Positions 1 through 9,284 of a stretch of DNA of 10,995 nucleotides are shown piece by piece. The position numbers and the translations under genes are program-made. The stretch is from Nymphaea colorata. Its lineage: Eukaryota; Streptophyta; Magnoliopsida; Nymphaeales; Nymphaeaceae. Under the pieces are notes generated by a model, which saw only the letters and a list, made by a program, of their open reading frames with translations, searched no databases and was not told where the DNA came from. The stretch lies in contig NW_022205216.1 in NCBI RefSeq assembly GCF_008831285.2, positions 1 through 10,995 on the forward strand, given 5' to 3'. How positions within the stretch are numbered: the stretch's first letter is position 1; every line of letters begins with the position of its first letter.

Positions 1-937
1 AATTGTAGCTGCAGCTAGTGGGCCAAAAGTTGGGATCATGGAATCGATGTCCTCGAGGATAGCCATTAAACTTGAAACATTTATCTTTCACATGACCTGT
101 GCTATGACAATAGCTACAGATTGGTCGACTTTGACATCCTTCTTTATTGCATTCAAAGTTGAAACTTCATTCAAGTGATGCTGCTTTGGGAATATGATTG
201 TGTGGTATTGCCAAGGTGGCGTGAGAGGCTGGCGGCATGAATCTTGCTTCATGCTACTGTTCCTCCTGCAAAACTAGAGCAGATAATTTGTTTAATATGG
301 ATAAGGTATCAAGCAATAAAATCTCTCCTCTAATAGCATCATATCAGTCGTTCAGTCCCTTTAAGAAATAAATTACACGTTCTCTTTGGATTTGATCCGA
401 ATAAATTTTTATGCCCCACACGAACACAGGCACCGGATCGTAGTAATTTAATTCTTCCCAAAGCAGTTTGATTTTTATATAATATGTTTTGTATAATATG
501 TAGTAACAGACATGGACTGTTGCTGTAATCGATGTATTGAACTGTGTAGCTGAAAGACTCTTGGTGCATGACTCTGAGTATATCTTTCTTTTAACTCCTC
601 CCATATTTCTTGATCTGAGGTAGCATAAGCGATGCTATCATGAATCTCCTTACTAATTGAATTACGAATCCATGCTAGAACCAGATTGTTACATCATACC
701 CACAACATAGATTATGCTCATCCTCTTTAGGCTCTTTGATAGTCCCATCTATGAATCCTAACTTGTTTTTGGTTGATAGAGCCACAGTCATAACTCTGCT
801 CCAAATTGCATAGTTATCATCGATAAGTCGTTGAGATACTAACCCACTTTCGAAATTATCCGACTGATGCAAATAGAAGAGATCAGATATCACTTGGGAA
901 TTTCATGGCCATTGATATTTCCCGACTCATTGTTCTT
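1..937 (-). pseudogene. Decayed Ty1/copia-type retrotransposon gag, partial
   Basis: Gag is the nucleocapsid/capsid-like polyprotein that packages retroelement RNA in cytoplasmic particles. Read on the minus strand, several frames together give a recognisable copia gag. An N-terminal stretch NNESGNINGHEIP lies at 896-934. It is followed in another frame by FYLHQSDN and NYAIWSRVMTVALSTKNKLG (within 675-893), the usual start of the plant copia gag domain. A third frame (478-690) has AWIRNSISKEI and EIWEELKERY, and a fourth (347-472) has LLWEELNYYDPVPVF and FLKGLND. That last frame continues to the left edge through stops at 344-346, 254-256 and 167-169 and ends with a CCHC knuckle and GYPRGHRF. 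At least three frameshifts (near 893, 690 and 475) plus the stops make it non-functional. Protease and pol would lie left of the window. The family assignment is secure; lineage and age are not determined. Confidence 0.87.
77..118 (-). other. CCHC zinc-knuckle coding segment of the gag remnant
   Basis: The minus strand encodes CSYCHSTGHVKDKC, which fits the C-X2-C-X4-H-X4-C retroviral-type zinc knuckle used by nucleocapsid to bind RNA. The residues just after it (FKFNGYPRGHRF) match the usual plant copia continuation of a Lys/Phe-rich stretch followed by GYP-x-GH. All four zinc ligands are intact although the surrounding reading frame is broken upstream. Confidence 0.88.
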
Positions 938-1150
938 TCCCAACTTCCCATGCAAGGAGAAACTAATTTGAAGGTGATTTTTTATTGTATTGTAGACAAA
1001 GTTAATCAAGATCAGAATATGCCTAAGGACAGATTGTGAGCCAAACAAAAAATATACACCATGTTCGAAAGACCAGAAAACCGGCTGTGCTACATATATA
1101 TTCGTTTCAACATGCATGATGGTCGATTGAGCAGAAAATTTCAACAACGT
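938..1150 (-). other. Possible 5' leader of the copia remnant, unrecognised
   Basis: A minus-strand open frame runs through 890-1147 and joins directly to the gag N-terminal motif NNESGNINGHEIP. Its upstream residues resemble no protein I know. By position this should be the untranslated leader, primer-binding site and LTR edge of the element. I looked for the common plant initiator-methionine tRNA primer site (TGGTATCAGAGC on the minus strand) and did not find it. The open frame is probably accidental. The segment is either decayed leader or unrelated flanking DNA. Confidence 0.3.
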
Positions 1151-1299
1151 GTTACAATCTTCCCCAATTTTTTGAAAATTATGATAACAAATATTAAGAA
1201 AAATAACTTAGCAAATATTTGAACTCAAATGTTCTTGCTGTTTTTCATTTAACTCATTAATATTTCATTTGTGTTTTTCTAAACAAAGTCAATGATCGA

Positions 1300-1323
1300 T
1301 CTCTCTCTCTCTCTTTCTCTCTT
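1300..1323. repeat. CT/GA microsatellite 1
   Basis: A nearly pure CT dinucleotide run with one TTT interruption, followed by a C-rich then A-rich stretch (CCCCCACGACGCCCCTAAAAAA). Such tracts are common in plant promoters and 5' leaders, but no gene is attached to this one. Confidence 0.85.
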
Positions 1324-1778
1324 CCCCCACGACGCCCCTAAAAAATATATATACGAGCATCGTGCTCTTCTTCCTTTCACATATTTATGATCTTTATGTA
1401 GAAAATCAATTTTTTTACAGGCGTAAAAGAATATTTCCTGTTACAACAAAACATGCCTTCAACCTTCTATAGAATTTCTCATGCATGGCAAGGAATACCA
1501 CGATTCAATTTTACTGCTTTACAGTAGGTGTAAAAAAACAAAGTTAATATAACACAGCTTTAAGAATTCGTTTTCATTTTCCATAACAGATCCCAAGAGG
1601 TAGAAGGCCCTACTGTTCTTTCATTTGCTAAGTCATACTTTCTCCACTAAATCTTTTGAGAAGACAACAATGATGTTGATGATGGTGGTGTTGGCAACAA
1701 CAAGCTCATGAGGAGGCCTCGACACACTTTACCCCTTCTTCATATGCTCACCATCCCTGTTTCCGTAACCGAGAAGCG

Positions 1779-1810
1779 CTCTCTCTCTCTCTCATCTCTC
1801 TCTCTCTCTT
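1779..1810. repeat. CT/GA microsatellite 2
   Basis: A CT dinucleotide run with a single CAT interruption, followed by GCCCCATGACCCCCCTAAC and ten A residues. The order CT tract, C-rich segment, A-rich segment is the same as at the first CT tract about 480 bp upstream, but the sequences outside that stretch do not align by eye. Confidence 0.85.
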
Positions 1811-2790
1811 GCCCCATGACCCCCCTAACAAAAAAAAAATTCAATAATAGCTGTACGTTAATTGGTGCACTGTTTGGGATGTCCACTGTACATGAGGATC
1901 CACCTTACCAGTAAATGTTGCCGTTGTCCCAAAGATATGCACAATGAGCTGGAATCAACAAATTAATTTGCACCATTTTGGGGATTTTGTTCAGCCTTGT
2001 TAGTGACCAACACCCATCGCTTTTATTAACGAATTTTCAAAATATTTTTATAAAAAACTTAACAACCTCAATATTAATTAGTTTTGAATAATTTACTGTG
2101 GAAGTTTAATATCCACCTAGGTGTTAATTTCCAATCCCGCTACAAATTAAATAAACTAAACATGCCAAATTGTTTTGTTTAGACAACAAGGAAGAGATGC
2201 TTCTATATTTATTTGGGAAAAAATATAAAGAATTAAGGGATGTACTGTTGTAGATGCATATTAATTATTAGTATATAGCTTATATTCTTCCTTTAAGCAC
2301 CAAATTAGTTATATATCTTCAGGAATTTCTAGACTTAAATAATGTTCTTTTATTATTATGGCACCATATTAGAGTAAAACTAGGTAAGTGATTTACATGT
2401 TCTTACGTAACAGATTATGTGCTTTTCACAAGGATAAACAATAGGATATATAGCAAAATATTAACAAAAAAATTTACAAGTATTTATCTCAATAGAAATA
2501 AATTCAGCAATATTTGCAATTATTTGCTGCATTATGAATAAAATTCACATGAAATGGAGGCGCTTTGGGCGTTACTCTCTTTCACTGAAAAACGTGGAGA
2601 AACAACCTGCTCCAAATGGGGGCACTAATTGGGACTAGTTATATATGCACTGTTTTAATATATTTTAAGATAGCATTTAATTAACTTTTTTATATGTTGC
2701 ATTTTGAGAAAAATATGACTTTTAATTTATAATGCTGTTCGAAATTTCACAATTCATTCAACCAAATCGCTGATAAATCGTCTATATATG

Positions 2791-3304
2791 AAAGACACCA
2801 AATGAATCACTCGAATCACATTCATTTTCATACAAACTTGTAATTTCAATTCACTTAATAAAGCAACATGGATGTAACAATAAGTTAAGCACATTCAATT
2901 AAGTATGTGTGATCATTTGAATCACTTAAATCGCACTTGTATTGATTCGAACTTGTAATTTCAATCCTTTAGATCGTGCACTATAGTCGTACCAATACGA
3001 TTCAGATTTAAGTGATTCATATGATCATACATACTTTATTGAATGTACTTGACTTATTGTTATATCCAAGTTAAATGATTTAGTAGATTGAAATCACAGG
3101 CTTGCATGAAAATGAATGAGATTTGAGTGATTCATTCGGTGCCCTATTGTTAACCTAATTCACTTGTTAAGCACATTCAATTAAATTACAAGTGAAACAC
3201 ATTAGGTTAACTACATGACAACAAATCAATCACTTGTAAAGGACATCCGTATTAAGAATCATTATAAATGTAACAACTAGTGAAACACATTAGGTAAACC
3301 ATAA
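2791..3304 (+). repeat. Higher-order unit 0, terminal fragment (inverted block only)
   Basis: This first piece of the array matches the last block of each full unit (5950-6460 and 9086-9594): from 2794 to 3305 is 511 bp, against 511 and 509 bp in the other copies. It carries one C-tail and A monomer, the start of a B monomer, the 177-bp inverted segment, and two C-type phrases 88 bp apart (3217 and 3305). The array therefore starts in mid-unit. Confidence 0.9.
2993..3169 (-). repeat. Inverted monomer segment in unit 0 (177 bp)
   Basis: Read on the minus strand, this segment gives TAACAAGTGAATTAGGTTAAC, a GGCACCGAATGAATCAC phrase, the C tail and then a whole A monomer core ending near AATCACTTAAATCTGA. 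That is normal array order on the opposite strand. It faces a direct C-tail and A monomer at about 2794-2946, with a spacer of roughly 45 bp between the arms. Confidence 0.88.
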
Positions 3305-3750
3305 GACACCAAATGAATCACTCGAATCTCATTCATTTTCATACTAACTTGTGATTTCGATCTACTAAATCATTTAATATAGATGCAACAACAAGTTAAA
3401 CACATTCAATTAAGTATACATGATCATATGAATCACTTAAATCTCACTTGCATTAGTACGAACGCGTGATTTCAATCCTTTAGATCATTCACTATAGATG
3501 TAACAAGAAATTCAACTCATCGCAATAATTACACGCATTCAAAGTAATGCATAGATTTTATTTGTATCCATATGAACTTGCGATTTCAATCATTTAAATC
3601 ATTCATTATAGATGTAATAACAAGTGAAATACACTAGATTAACTGTAAGGGACCAACTTAATGACCTGACTCTCATTCATTTCCAAACGAACTTCTTATT
3701 TCAAGCCACTAAGTCATTCTATACGTATGTAACAAATGGCTACGCACACT

Positions 3751-3857
3751 CAGTTAAATATATTGACCAAATATATGTAATAACAAGTGAAAATAAATCA
3801 TTTAATCTCTCAATTAAATATATGTCATCAAATATATGTAATAACAAGTGAAACACA
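3751..3857 (+). repeat. 60-bp internal tandem duplication in the D/C region of long blocks
   Basis: A segment beginning CAGTTAAATATATTGACC at 3751 recurs as CAATTAAATATATGTCATC at 3811. Both copies run on to ATATGTAATAACAAGTGAAA, giving a period of 60 bp. The same local duplication, with a period of 60-61 bp, occurs in the other long blocks, for example starting at 4583 and 4644, and at 5496 and 5557. It explains why the D-to-A spacing is about 225 bp. Confidence 0.85.
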
Positions 3858-4011
3858 TTAGGTTACCTACAAGACACCAAATGAATCACTCAAATCTCAT
3901 TCATTTCCAAACAAACCTATGATTTCAATATACTAAATCATTTAATATAGACGTAACAACAAGTTAAGCACACTCAATTAAGTATGTGTGATCAAATGAA
4001 TCACTTAAATC

Positions 4012-4033
4012 TCACTCGTATTGAGACGAGTGA
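4012..4033. repeat. Short perfect dyad at an A/B' junction, unit 1
   Basis: TCACTCGT and ACGAGTGA form an 8-bp perfect stem around a 6-base loop (ATTGAG). It sits where the type A monomer breaks off before its B' neighbour, and it is followed by GTGCGTATAGATACAAATG, a sequence not found in other monomers. It looks like a rearrangement scar. Confidence 0.75.
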
Positions 4034-4377
4034 TTTAGTGTGCGTATAGATACAAATGAATGAGATGTAACAACATGTTCAACTTATTGAACAAACTACA
4101 AGGGATCAAACTAAACTAATCCATAGGTCTCCTTTACATCCATATAAACTTGTGAGTTTTTATCGTTTAAATCGTTGATCATAGATGTCATAACGAGTGA
4201 AACACATTAGGTTAATTATAAAACACCAAATGAATCACTCAAATCTCATTTATTTTCACACAAACTTGTGATTTGAATTCACTTAATCTAGCAATAGGGA
4301 TGTAACAACAAGTTAAGCACATTCAATTAAGTATGTGTGATCATTTGAATCACTTAAATCGCACTTGTATTGATACG

Positions 4378-4520
4378 AACTTGTGATTTCAATCCCTTTA
4401 GATCGTGCACTATAGTTGTAACAATAAATTCAACTCATCAGACTAACTACACGCGTTTCTATCCACATGAACTTGTTATTTCAATCATTTAAATCATTCA
4501 TTATATGTGTATTCCAAATG
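4378..4520 (+). repeat. Shortened B and C' monomers of the second tier
   Basis: Anchors at 4378, 4470 and 4521 give monomers of 92 and 51 bp instead of about 115. The C' copy jumps from CATTATATGTGTA directly to TTCCAAATG, losing roughly 64 bp of its variable half. The equivalent sequence in units 2 and 3 (near 7643-7665 and 10777-10800) has the same junction, so the deletion marks the second tier of every unit. Confidence 0.85.
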
Positions 4521-5090
4521 AACTTCTGGTATCAAAGCCACTAGGTCATTCTATACATAAGTAACAAATGGTCACGCACATTCAATTAAATACAAGTGAT
4601 CAATTATATGTAATAACAAGTGAAAATGAATCACTTAATCTCTCAATTAGATATAAGTGATCAAATATATGTAATAACAAGTGAAACACATTAGGTTACT
4701 TACAAGACACCAAATGAATCACTCCAATATCATTCATTTTCATACAAACCTATGATTTTAATCTACTAAATCATTTAATATAGACATAACAACAAGTTAA
4801 GCACATTCAATTACGTATGTGTGATAAAATGAATCACTTAAATCCCACTCGTATTGATACGAACTTGTTATTTCAATTCTTTATATCGATCACCATAGAT
4901 GTAAGAACTAGTTCAACTTATTGAACTAACTACAATGGATCAAACTAATGCATTGTCTCCTTTATATCCATACAAACTTGTAAGTTTTAATCATTTAAAT
5001 CATTGATCAAAGATGTAATAACAAGTGGAACACAATAGGTTAACTACAAGACACCAAATGAATCACTCGAATCTCATTCATTTTCGCACA

Positions 5091-5205
5091 AACTTGTGAT
5101 TTCAATCTACTAAATCATTTATTATAGACGTAACAACAAGTTAAACACATTCAATTAAGTATGCATGATTATATGAATCACTTAAATCTCACTTGTGTTC
5201 GTACG
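5091..5205 (+). repeat. Representative 115-bp monomer, type A
   Basis: It starts at AACTTGTGATTTCAATC, continues through a conserved core (AAATCATTTATTATAGACG then TAACAACAAGTT), and has the A-type variable half with CACATTCAATTAAGTATG and GAATCACTTAAATCTCACTT. The core is shared with B and C monomers. The variable half of A and the C tail also align around ATGAATCACTYRAATCTCAYT, so all types look like descendants of one 115-bp ancestor. Confidence 0.88.
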
Positions 5206-5319
5206 AACATGTGATTTCAATCCTTCTGAACGTTCTCTATAAATGTAACAACAAATTCAACTCATCGGACTAACTACACGTGTACAAACATAGTGACTTC
5301 AACCATTTGTATCCATATA
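5206..5319 (+). repeat. Representative 114-bp monomer, type B
   Basis: It has the same conserved first half as type A (starting GAACATGTGATTTCAATCC at the join) but a variable half with ATTCAACTCATCGGACTAAC. In short blocks its place is taken by a B' form with TTGAACTAACTACAAGGGAT-like sequence and GGTCTCCTTTATATCC, for example at 4862-4974. B' copies can be shorter, about 100 bp at 5775-5874. Confidence 0.85.
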
Positions 5320-5434
5320 AACTTGTGATTTCAAACATTTAAATCATTCATTATAGATGTAATAACAAGTGAAATACATTAGATTAACTATAAGGGACCA
5401 ATATAGTGACTTGACTCTCATTCATTTCCAAACG
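5320..5434 (+). repeat. Representative 115-bp monomer, type C'
   Basis: It has the conserved core with ATTATAGATGTAATAACAAG followed by GTGAAATACATTAGATTAAC and GGGACCAATATAGTGAC. It replaces the C type (GTGAAACACATTAGGTTAAC then GACACCAAATGAATCAC) in the third position of long blocks and always precedes a D monomer. Confidence 0.85.
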
Positions 5435-6148
5435 GACTTCTTTTTTCAAGCCACTAAGTCATTGTATACGTATGTAACAAATGGTTACGCACATTCAATT
5501 AAATATAAGTTATCAAATGTATGTAAGAACAAGTAAAAATGAATAACATAATCTCTCGATTAAACATAAGTGATCAAATGTATAGAATAACAAGTGAAAC
5601 ACATTAGGTTACCTGTAAGACACCAAATGAATCATTCGAATCCCATTCATTTTCATATAAACCTATGATTTGAATTTACTAACTCATTTAATATAAACGT
5701 AACATCAAGTTAAGTACATTCAATTAAATATGCGTGATCAATTGAATCACTTAAATCCCACTCGTATTGATGTGAACTTGTGCATTGATCACTATAGATG
5801 TAATAACATGTTCAACTTATCGTACAAACTAGAAAGGATCAAACTAATGCATAGGTCTCCTTTATATCCATATAAACTTGTGAGTTTTAATTATTTAAAT
5901 CATTGATCATGGATGTAATAACATGTGAAACACGTTAGATTAACTATAAGACACCAACTGAATCATTAGAATCACATTCATTTTCATACAAACTTGTGAT
6001 TTCAGTTCACTTAATCAAGCAACATGGATGTAACAATAAGTTAAGCACATTCAATTAAGTATGTGCGATCATTTGAATCACTTAAATCGCACTTGTATTG
6101 ATACGAACTTGTAATTTCAATCCTTTAGATTGTGCACTATAGTGGTAC

Positions 6149-6325
6149 CAATACGAGTAAGATTTAAGTGATTCATATGATCACGCATACTTTATTGAAT
6201 GTACTTGACTTACTGTTATATCCATGTCAAGTGATTTAGTAGATTGAAATCACAGACTTGCATGAAAATGAATGAGATTTGAGTGATTCATTTGGTGCCC
6301 TATTGTTAACCTAATTCACTTGTTA
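6149..6325 (-). repeat. Inverted monomer segment in unit 1 (177 bp)
   Basis: This is the same inversion as at 2993-3169: it starts at CAATACGAG after the truncated B monomer and ends at TTCACTTGTTA. The facing direct arm is about 5950-6105. After the right breakpoint the sequence resumes in direct orientation with AGCACATTCAATTAAATTAC. Confidence 0.88.
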
Positions 6326-7158
6326 AGCACATTCAATTAAATTACAAGTGAAACACATTAGGTTAACTATATGACACCAAATGAATCACTTGTTAATGAC
6401 ATCCGTATTAAGAATCATTATAAATGTAACAACTAGTGAAACACATTAAGTAAACCATAAGACACCAAATGAATCACTCGAATCTCATTCATTTTCATAC
6501 AAACTTGTGATTTCGATCTACCAAATCATTATAGATGAACAACAAGTTAAACACATTCAATTAAGCATGCATGATCATATGAATCATTTAAATCTCACTT
6601 GTATTGGTACGAACGCGTGATTTCAATCCTTTAGATCGTTCACTATAGATGTAACAACAAATTCAACTCATCAGACTAATTACACGCATTCAAAGTAATG
6701 CATAGATCCATTTGTATCCATATGAACTTGCGATTTCAATCATTTAAATCATTCTTTATAGATGTAATAACAAGTGAAATACACTAGATTAACTGTAAGG
6801 GACCAACTTAATGATTTCACTCTCATTCATTTCCAAACGAACTTCTTATTTCAAGCCACTAAGTCATTCTATATGTATGTAACAAATGGCTACGCACACT
6901 CAATTAAATATATTGATCAAATATATGTAATAACAAGTGAAAATGAATCATTTAATCTCTCAATTAAATATATGTGATCAAATATATGTAATAACAACTG
7001 AAACATATTAGGTTACTACAAGACACCAAATGAATCACTCAAATCTCATTCATTTCCATACAAACCATGATTTCAATATACTAAATCATTTAATATAGAC
7101 GTAACAACAAGTTAACACATTCAATTAAGTATGCGTGATCAAATGTATCACTTAAATC

Positions 7159-7180
7159 TCACTCGTATTGAGACGAGTGA
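7159..7180. repeat. Short perfect dyad at an A/B' junction, unit 2
   Basis: This is the same 8-bp stem and 6-base loop as in unit 1, at the equivalent place in the first tier, followed by GTGCGTATGGATACAAATG. Both stem arms are unchanged. Confidence 0.75.
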
Positions 7181-9284
7181 TTTAGTGTGCGTATGGATAC
7201 AAATGAATAGATGTAACAATATGTTCAACTTATTGAACAAACTACAAGGGATCAAACAGACTAATCCATAGGTCTCATTTACATCCATATAAACTTGTGA
7301 GTTTTTATATTTTAAATCGTTGATCATAGATGTCATAACGAGTGAAACACATTAGGTTAATTATAAGACACCAAATGAATCACTCAAATCTCATTTATTT
7401 TCACACAAACTTGTGATTTGAATTCACTTAATCTAGCAATATGGATGTAACAACAAGTTAAGTACATTCAATTAAGTTTGTGTGATCATTTGAATCACTT
7501 AAATCGCACTTGTATTTATACGAACTTGTGATTTCAATCCTTTAGATCGTGCATTATAGTTGTAACAATAAATTCAACTCATCGGACTAACTACACGCGT
7601 TTGTATCCACATGAACATGTGATTTCAATCATTTAAATCATTCATTATATATGTATTCCAAACGAACTTCTTGTATCAAAGCCACTAGGACATTCTATAC
7701 GTAAGTAAGAAATGGTACGCACATTCAATTAAATACAAGTGATCAATTATATGTAATAACAAGTGAAAATGAATCACTTAATCTCTCAATTAAATATAAG
7801 TGATCAAATATATGTAACAACAAGTGAAACACATTAGGTTACTTACAAGACACCAAATGAATCACTCCAATATCATTCATTTTCATACAAACCTATGATT
7901 TTAATCAACTAAATCATTTAATATAGACGTAACAACAAGTTAAGCACATTCAATTACGTATGTGTGATAAAATGAATCACTTAAATCCCACTCGTATTGA
8001 TACGAACTTGTGATTTCAATTCCTTACATCGATCACCATAGATGTAGAACTAGTTCAACTTATTGAACTAACTACAAGGGATCAAACTAATGCATAGGTC
8101 TCCTTTATATCCATACAAACTTGTAAGTTTTAATCATTTAAATCATTGATCAAAGATGTAATAACAAGTGAAACACAATAGGTTAACTACAAGACACCAA
8201 ATGAATCACTCGAATCTCATTCATTTTCGCACAAACTTGTGATTTCAATCTACTAAATCATTTATTATAGACGTAAAACAAGTTAAACACATTCAATTAA
8301 GTATGCATGATTATATGAATCACTTAAATCTCACTTGTATTCGTACGAACATGTGATTTCATCCTTTAGAACGTTCCCTATAGATGTAACAACAATTCAA
8401 CTCATCGGACTAACTACATGTGTACAAATATAGTGACTTCAACCATTTGTATCCATATAAACTTGTGATTTCAACCATTTAAATCATTCATTATAGATGT
8501 AATAACAAGTAAATACATTAGATTAACTATAAGGGACCAATATAGTGACTTGACTCTCATTCATTTCCAAACGACTTTTTTTTTCAAGCCACTAAGTCAT
8601 TCTATACGTATGTAACAAATGGTTACGCACATTCAATTAAATATAAGTTATCAAATGTATGTAAGAACAAGTAAAAATGAATCACATAATCTCTCGATTA
8701 AACATAAGTGATCAAATGAATGTAATAACAAGTGAAACACATTAAGTTACCTATAAGACACCAAATGAATCACTTGAATCCCATTCATTTTCATATAAAT
8801 CTGTGATTTGAATTTACTAAATCATTTAATATAAAGTAACAACAAGTTAAGTACATTCAATTAAATATGCGTGATCAATTGAATCACTTAAATCCCACTC
8901 GTATTGATGTGAACTTGTGCATCGATCACTATAGATGTACAACATGTTCAACTTATCGTACAAACTAGAAAGGATCAAACTAATGCATAGGTCTCCTTTA
9001 TATCCATATAAACTTGTGAGTTTTAATTATTTAAATCATTGATCATGGATGTAATAACATGTGAAACACGTTAGATTAACTATAAGACACCAAATGAATC
9101 ACTCGAATCACATTCATTTTCATACAAACTTGTGATTTCAGTTCACTTAATCAAGCAACATGGATGTAACAATAAGTTAAGCACATTCAATTAAGTATGT
9201 GTGATCATTTGAATCACTTAAATCGCACTTGTATTGATACGAACTTGTAATTTCAATCCTTTAGATCGTGCACTATAGTCGTAC

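Larger units (their letters stand above)
1151..2790. other. AT-rich sequence without recognisable genes
   Basis: This stretch has no convincing reading frame, RNA gene, LTR or satellite monomer. It contains two CT microsatellites (near 1300-1323 and 1779-1810), a run of ten A at 1830-1839, and a short perfect dyad GAGCA-TCG-TGCTC at 1355-1367. The only sizeable plus-strand frame (1708-1914) owes much of its length to the CT tract, which reads as Leu-Ser repeats. The last 150 bases before the array (about 2640-2790) are very AT-rich and show no monomer motif. Promoters cannot be assigned without a gene to point to. Confidence 0.6.
3305..6460 (+). repeat. Higher-order unit 1, complete (3156 bp)
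   Basis: This is a complete unit. It consists of three tandem tiers (3305-4221, 917 bp; 4222-5049, 828 bp; 5050-5949, 900 bp) and an inverted-segment block (5950-6460, 511 bp). Each tier is a long block with monomer order A-B-C'-D-C followed by a short block A-B'-C. Anchor positions within the third tier are A 5091, B 5206, C' 5320, D 5435, A 5660, B' 5775, C 5875. In the first 260 bases it differs from the 9595 copy at roughly one position in twenty, more than units 2 and 3 appear to differ from each other there. It shows few of the one-base deletions seen in later copies. Confidence 0.93.

Noticed and set aside
890-1147. Minus-strand open frame of 85 codons
   Set aside because: Only its last 14 or so residues match copia gag; the rest is unrecognised and lies where an untranslated leader is expected, so it is not called as a gene.
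1355-1367. Short dyad GAGCA-TCG-TGCTC as a terminator or regulatory hairpin
   Set aside because: Only five base pairs, no gene nearby, and the kind of dyad expected by chance in this length of sequence.
1708-1914. Plus-strand open frame of 68 codons after an acidic-then-basic stretch
   Set aside because: The middle is Leu-Ser repeats from the CT microsatellite and the tail crosses an A run. The part before the CT tract (from about 1660) looks faintly peptide-like but matches nothing I know.
3624-3851. Plus-strand open frame of 75 codons
   Set aside because: It lies wholly inside the satellite. A near copy exists one unit later (6774-6977) only because the unit repeats, and the third copy is shifted out of frame by one-base losses near 10051. 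There is no protein family resemblance.
6774-6977. Plus-strand open frame of 67 codons similar to the one at 3624
   Set aside because: The similarity between the two frames comes from the 3.15-kb repeat period, not from selection on a protein; the frame also ends earlier than its partner.
7148-7336. Minus-strand open frame of 62 codons
   Set aside because: It lies within satellite monomers of unit 2, without any recognisable domain, and is best explained as a chance frame in repeat DNA.
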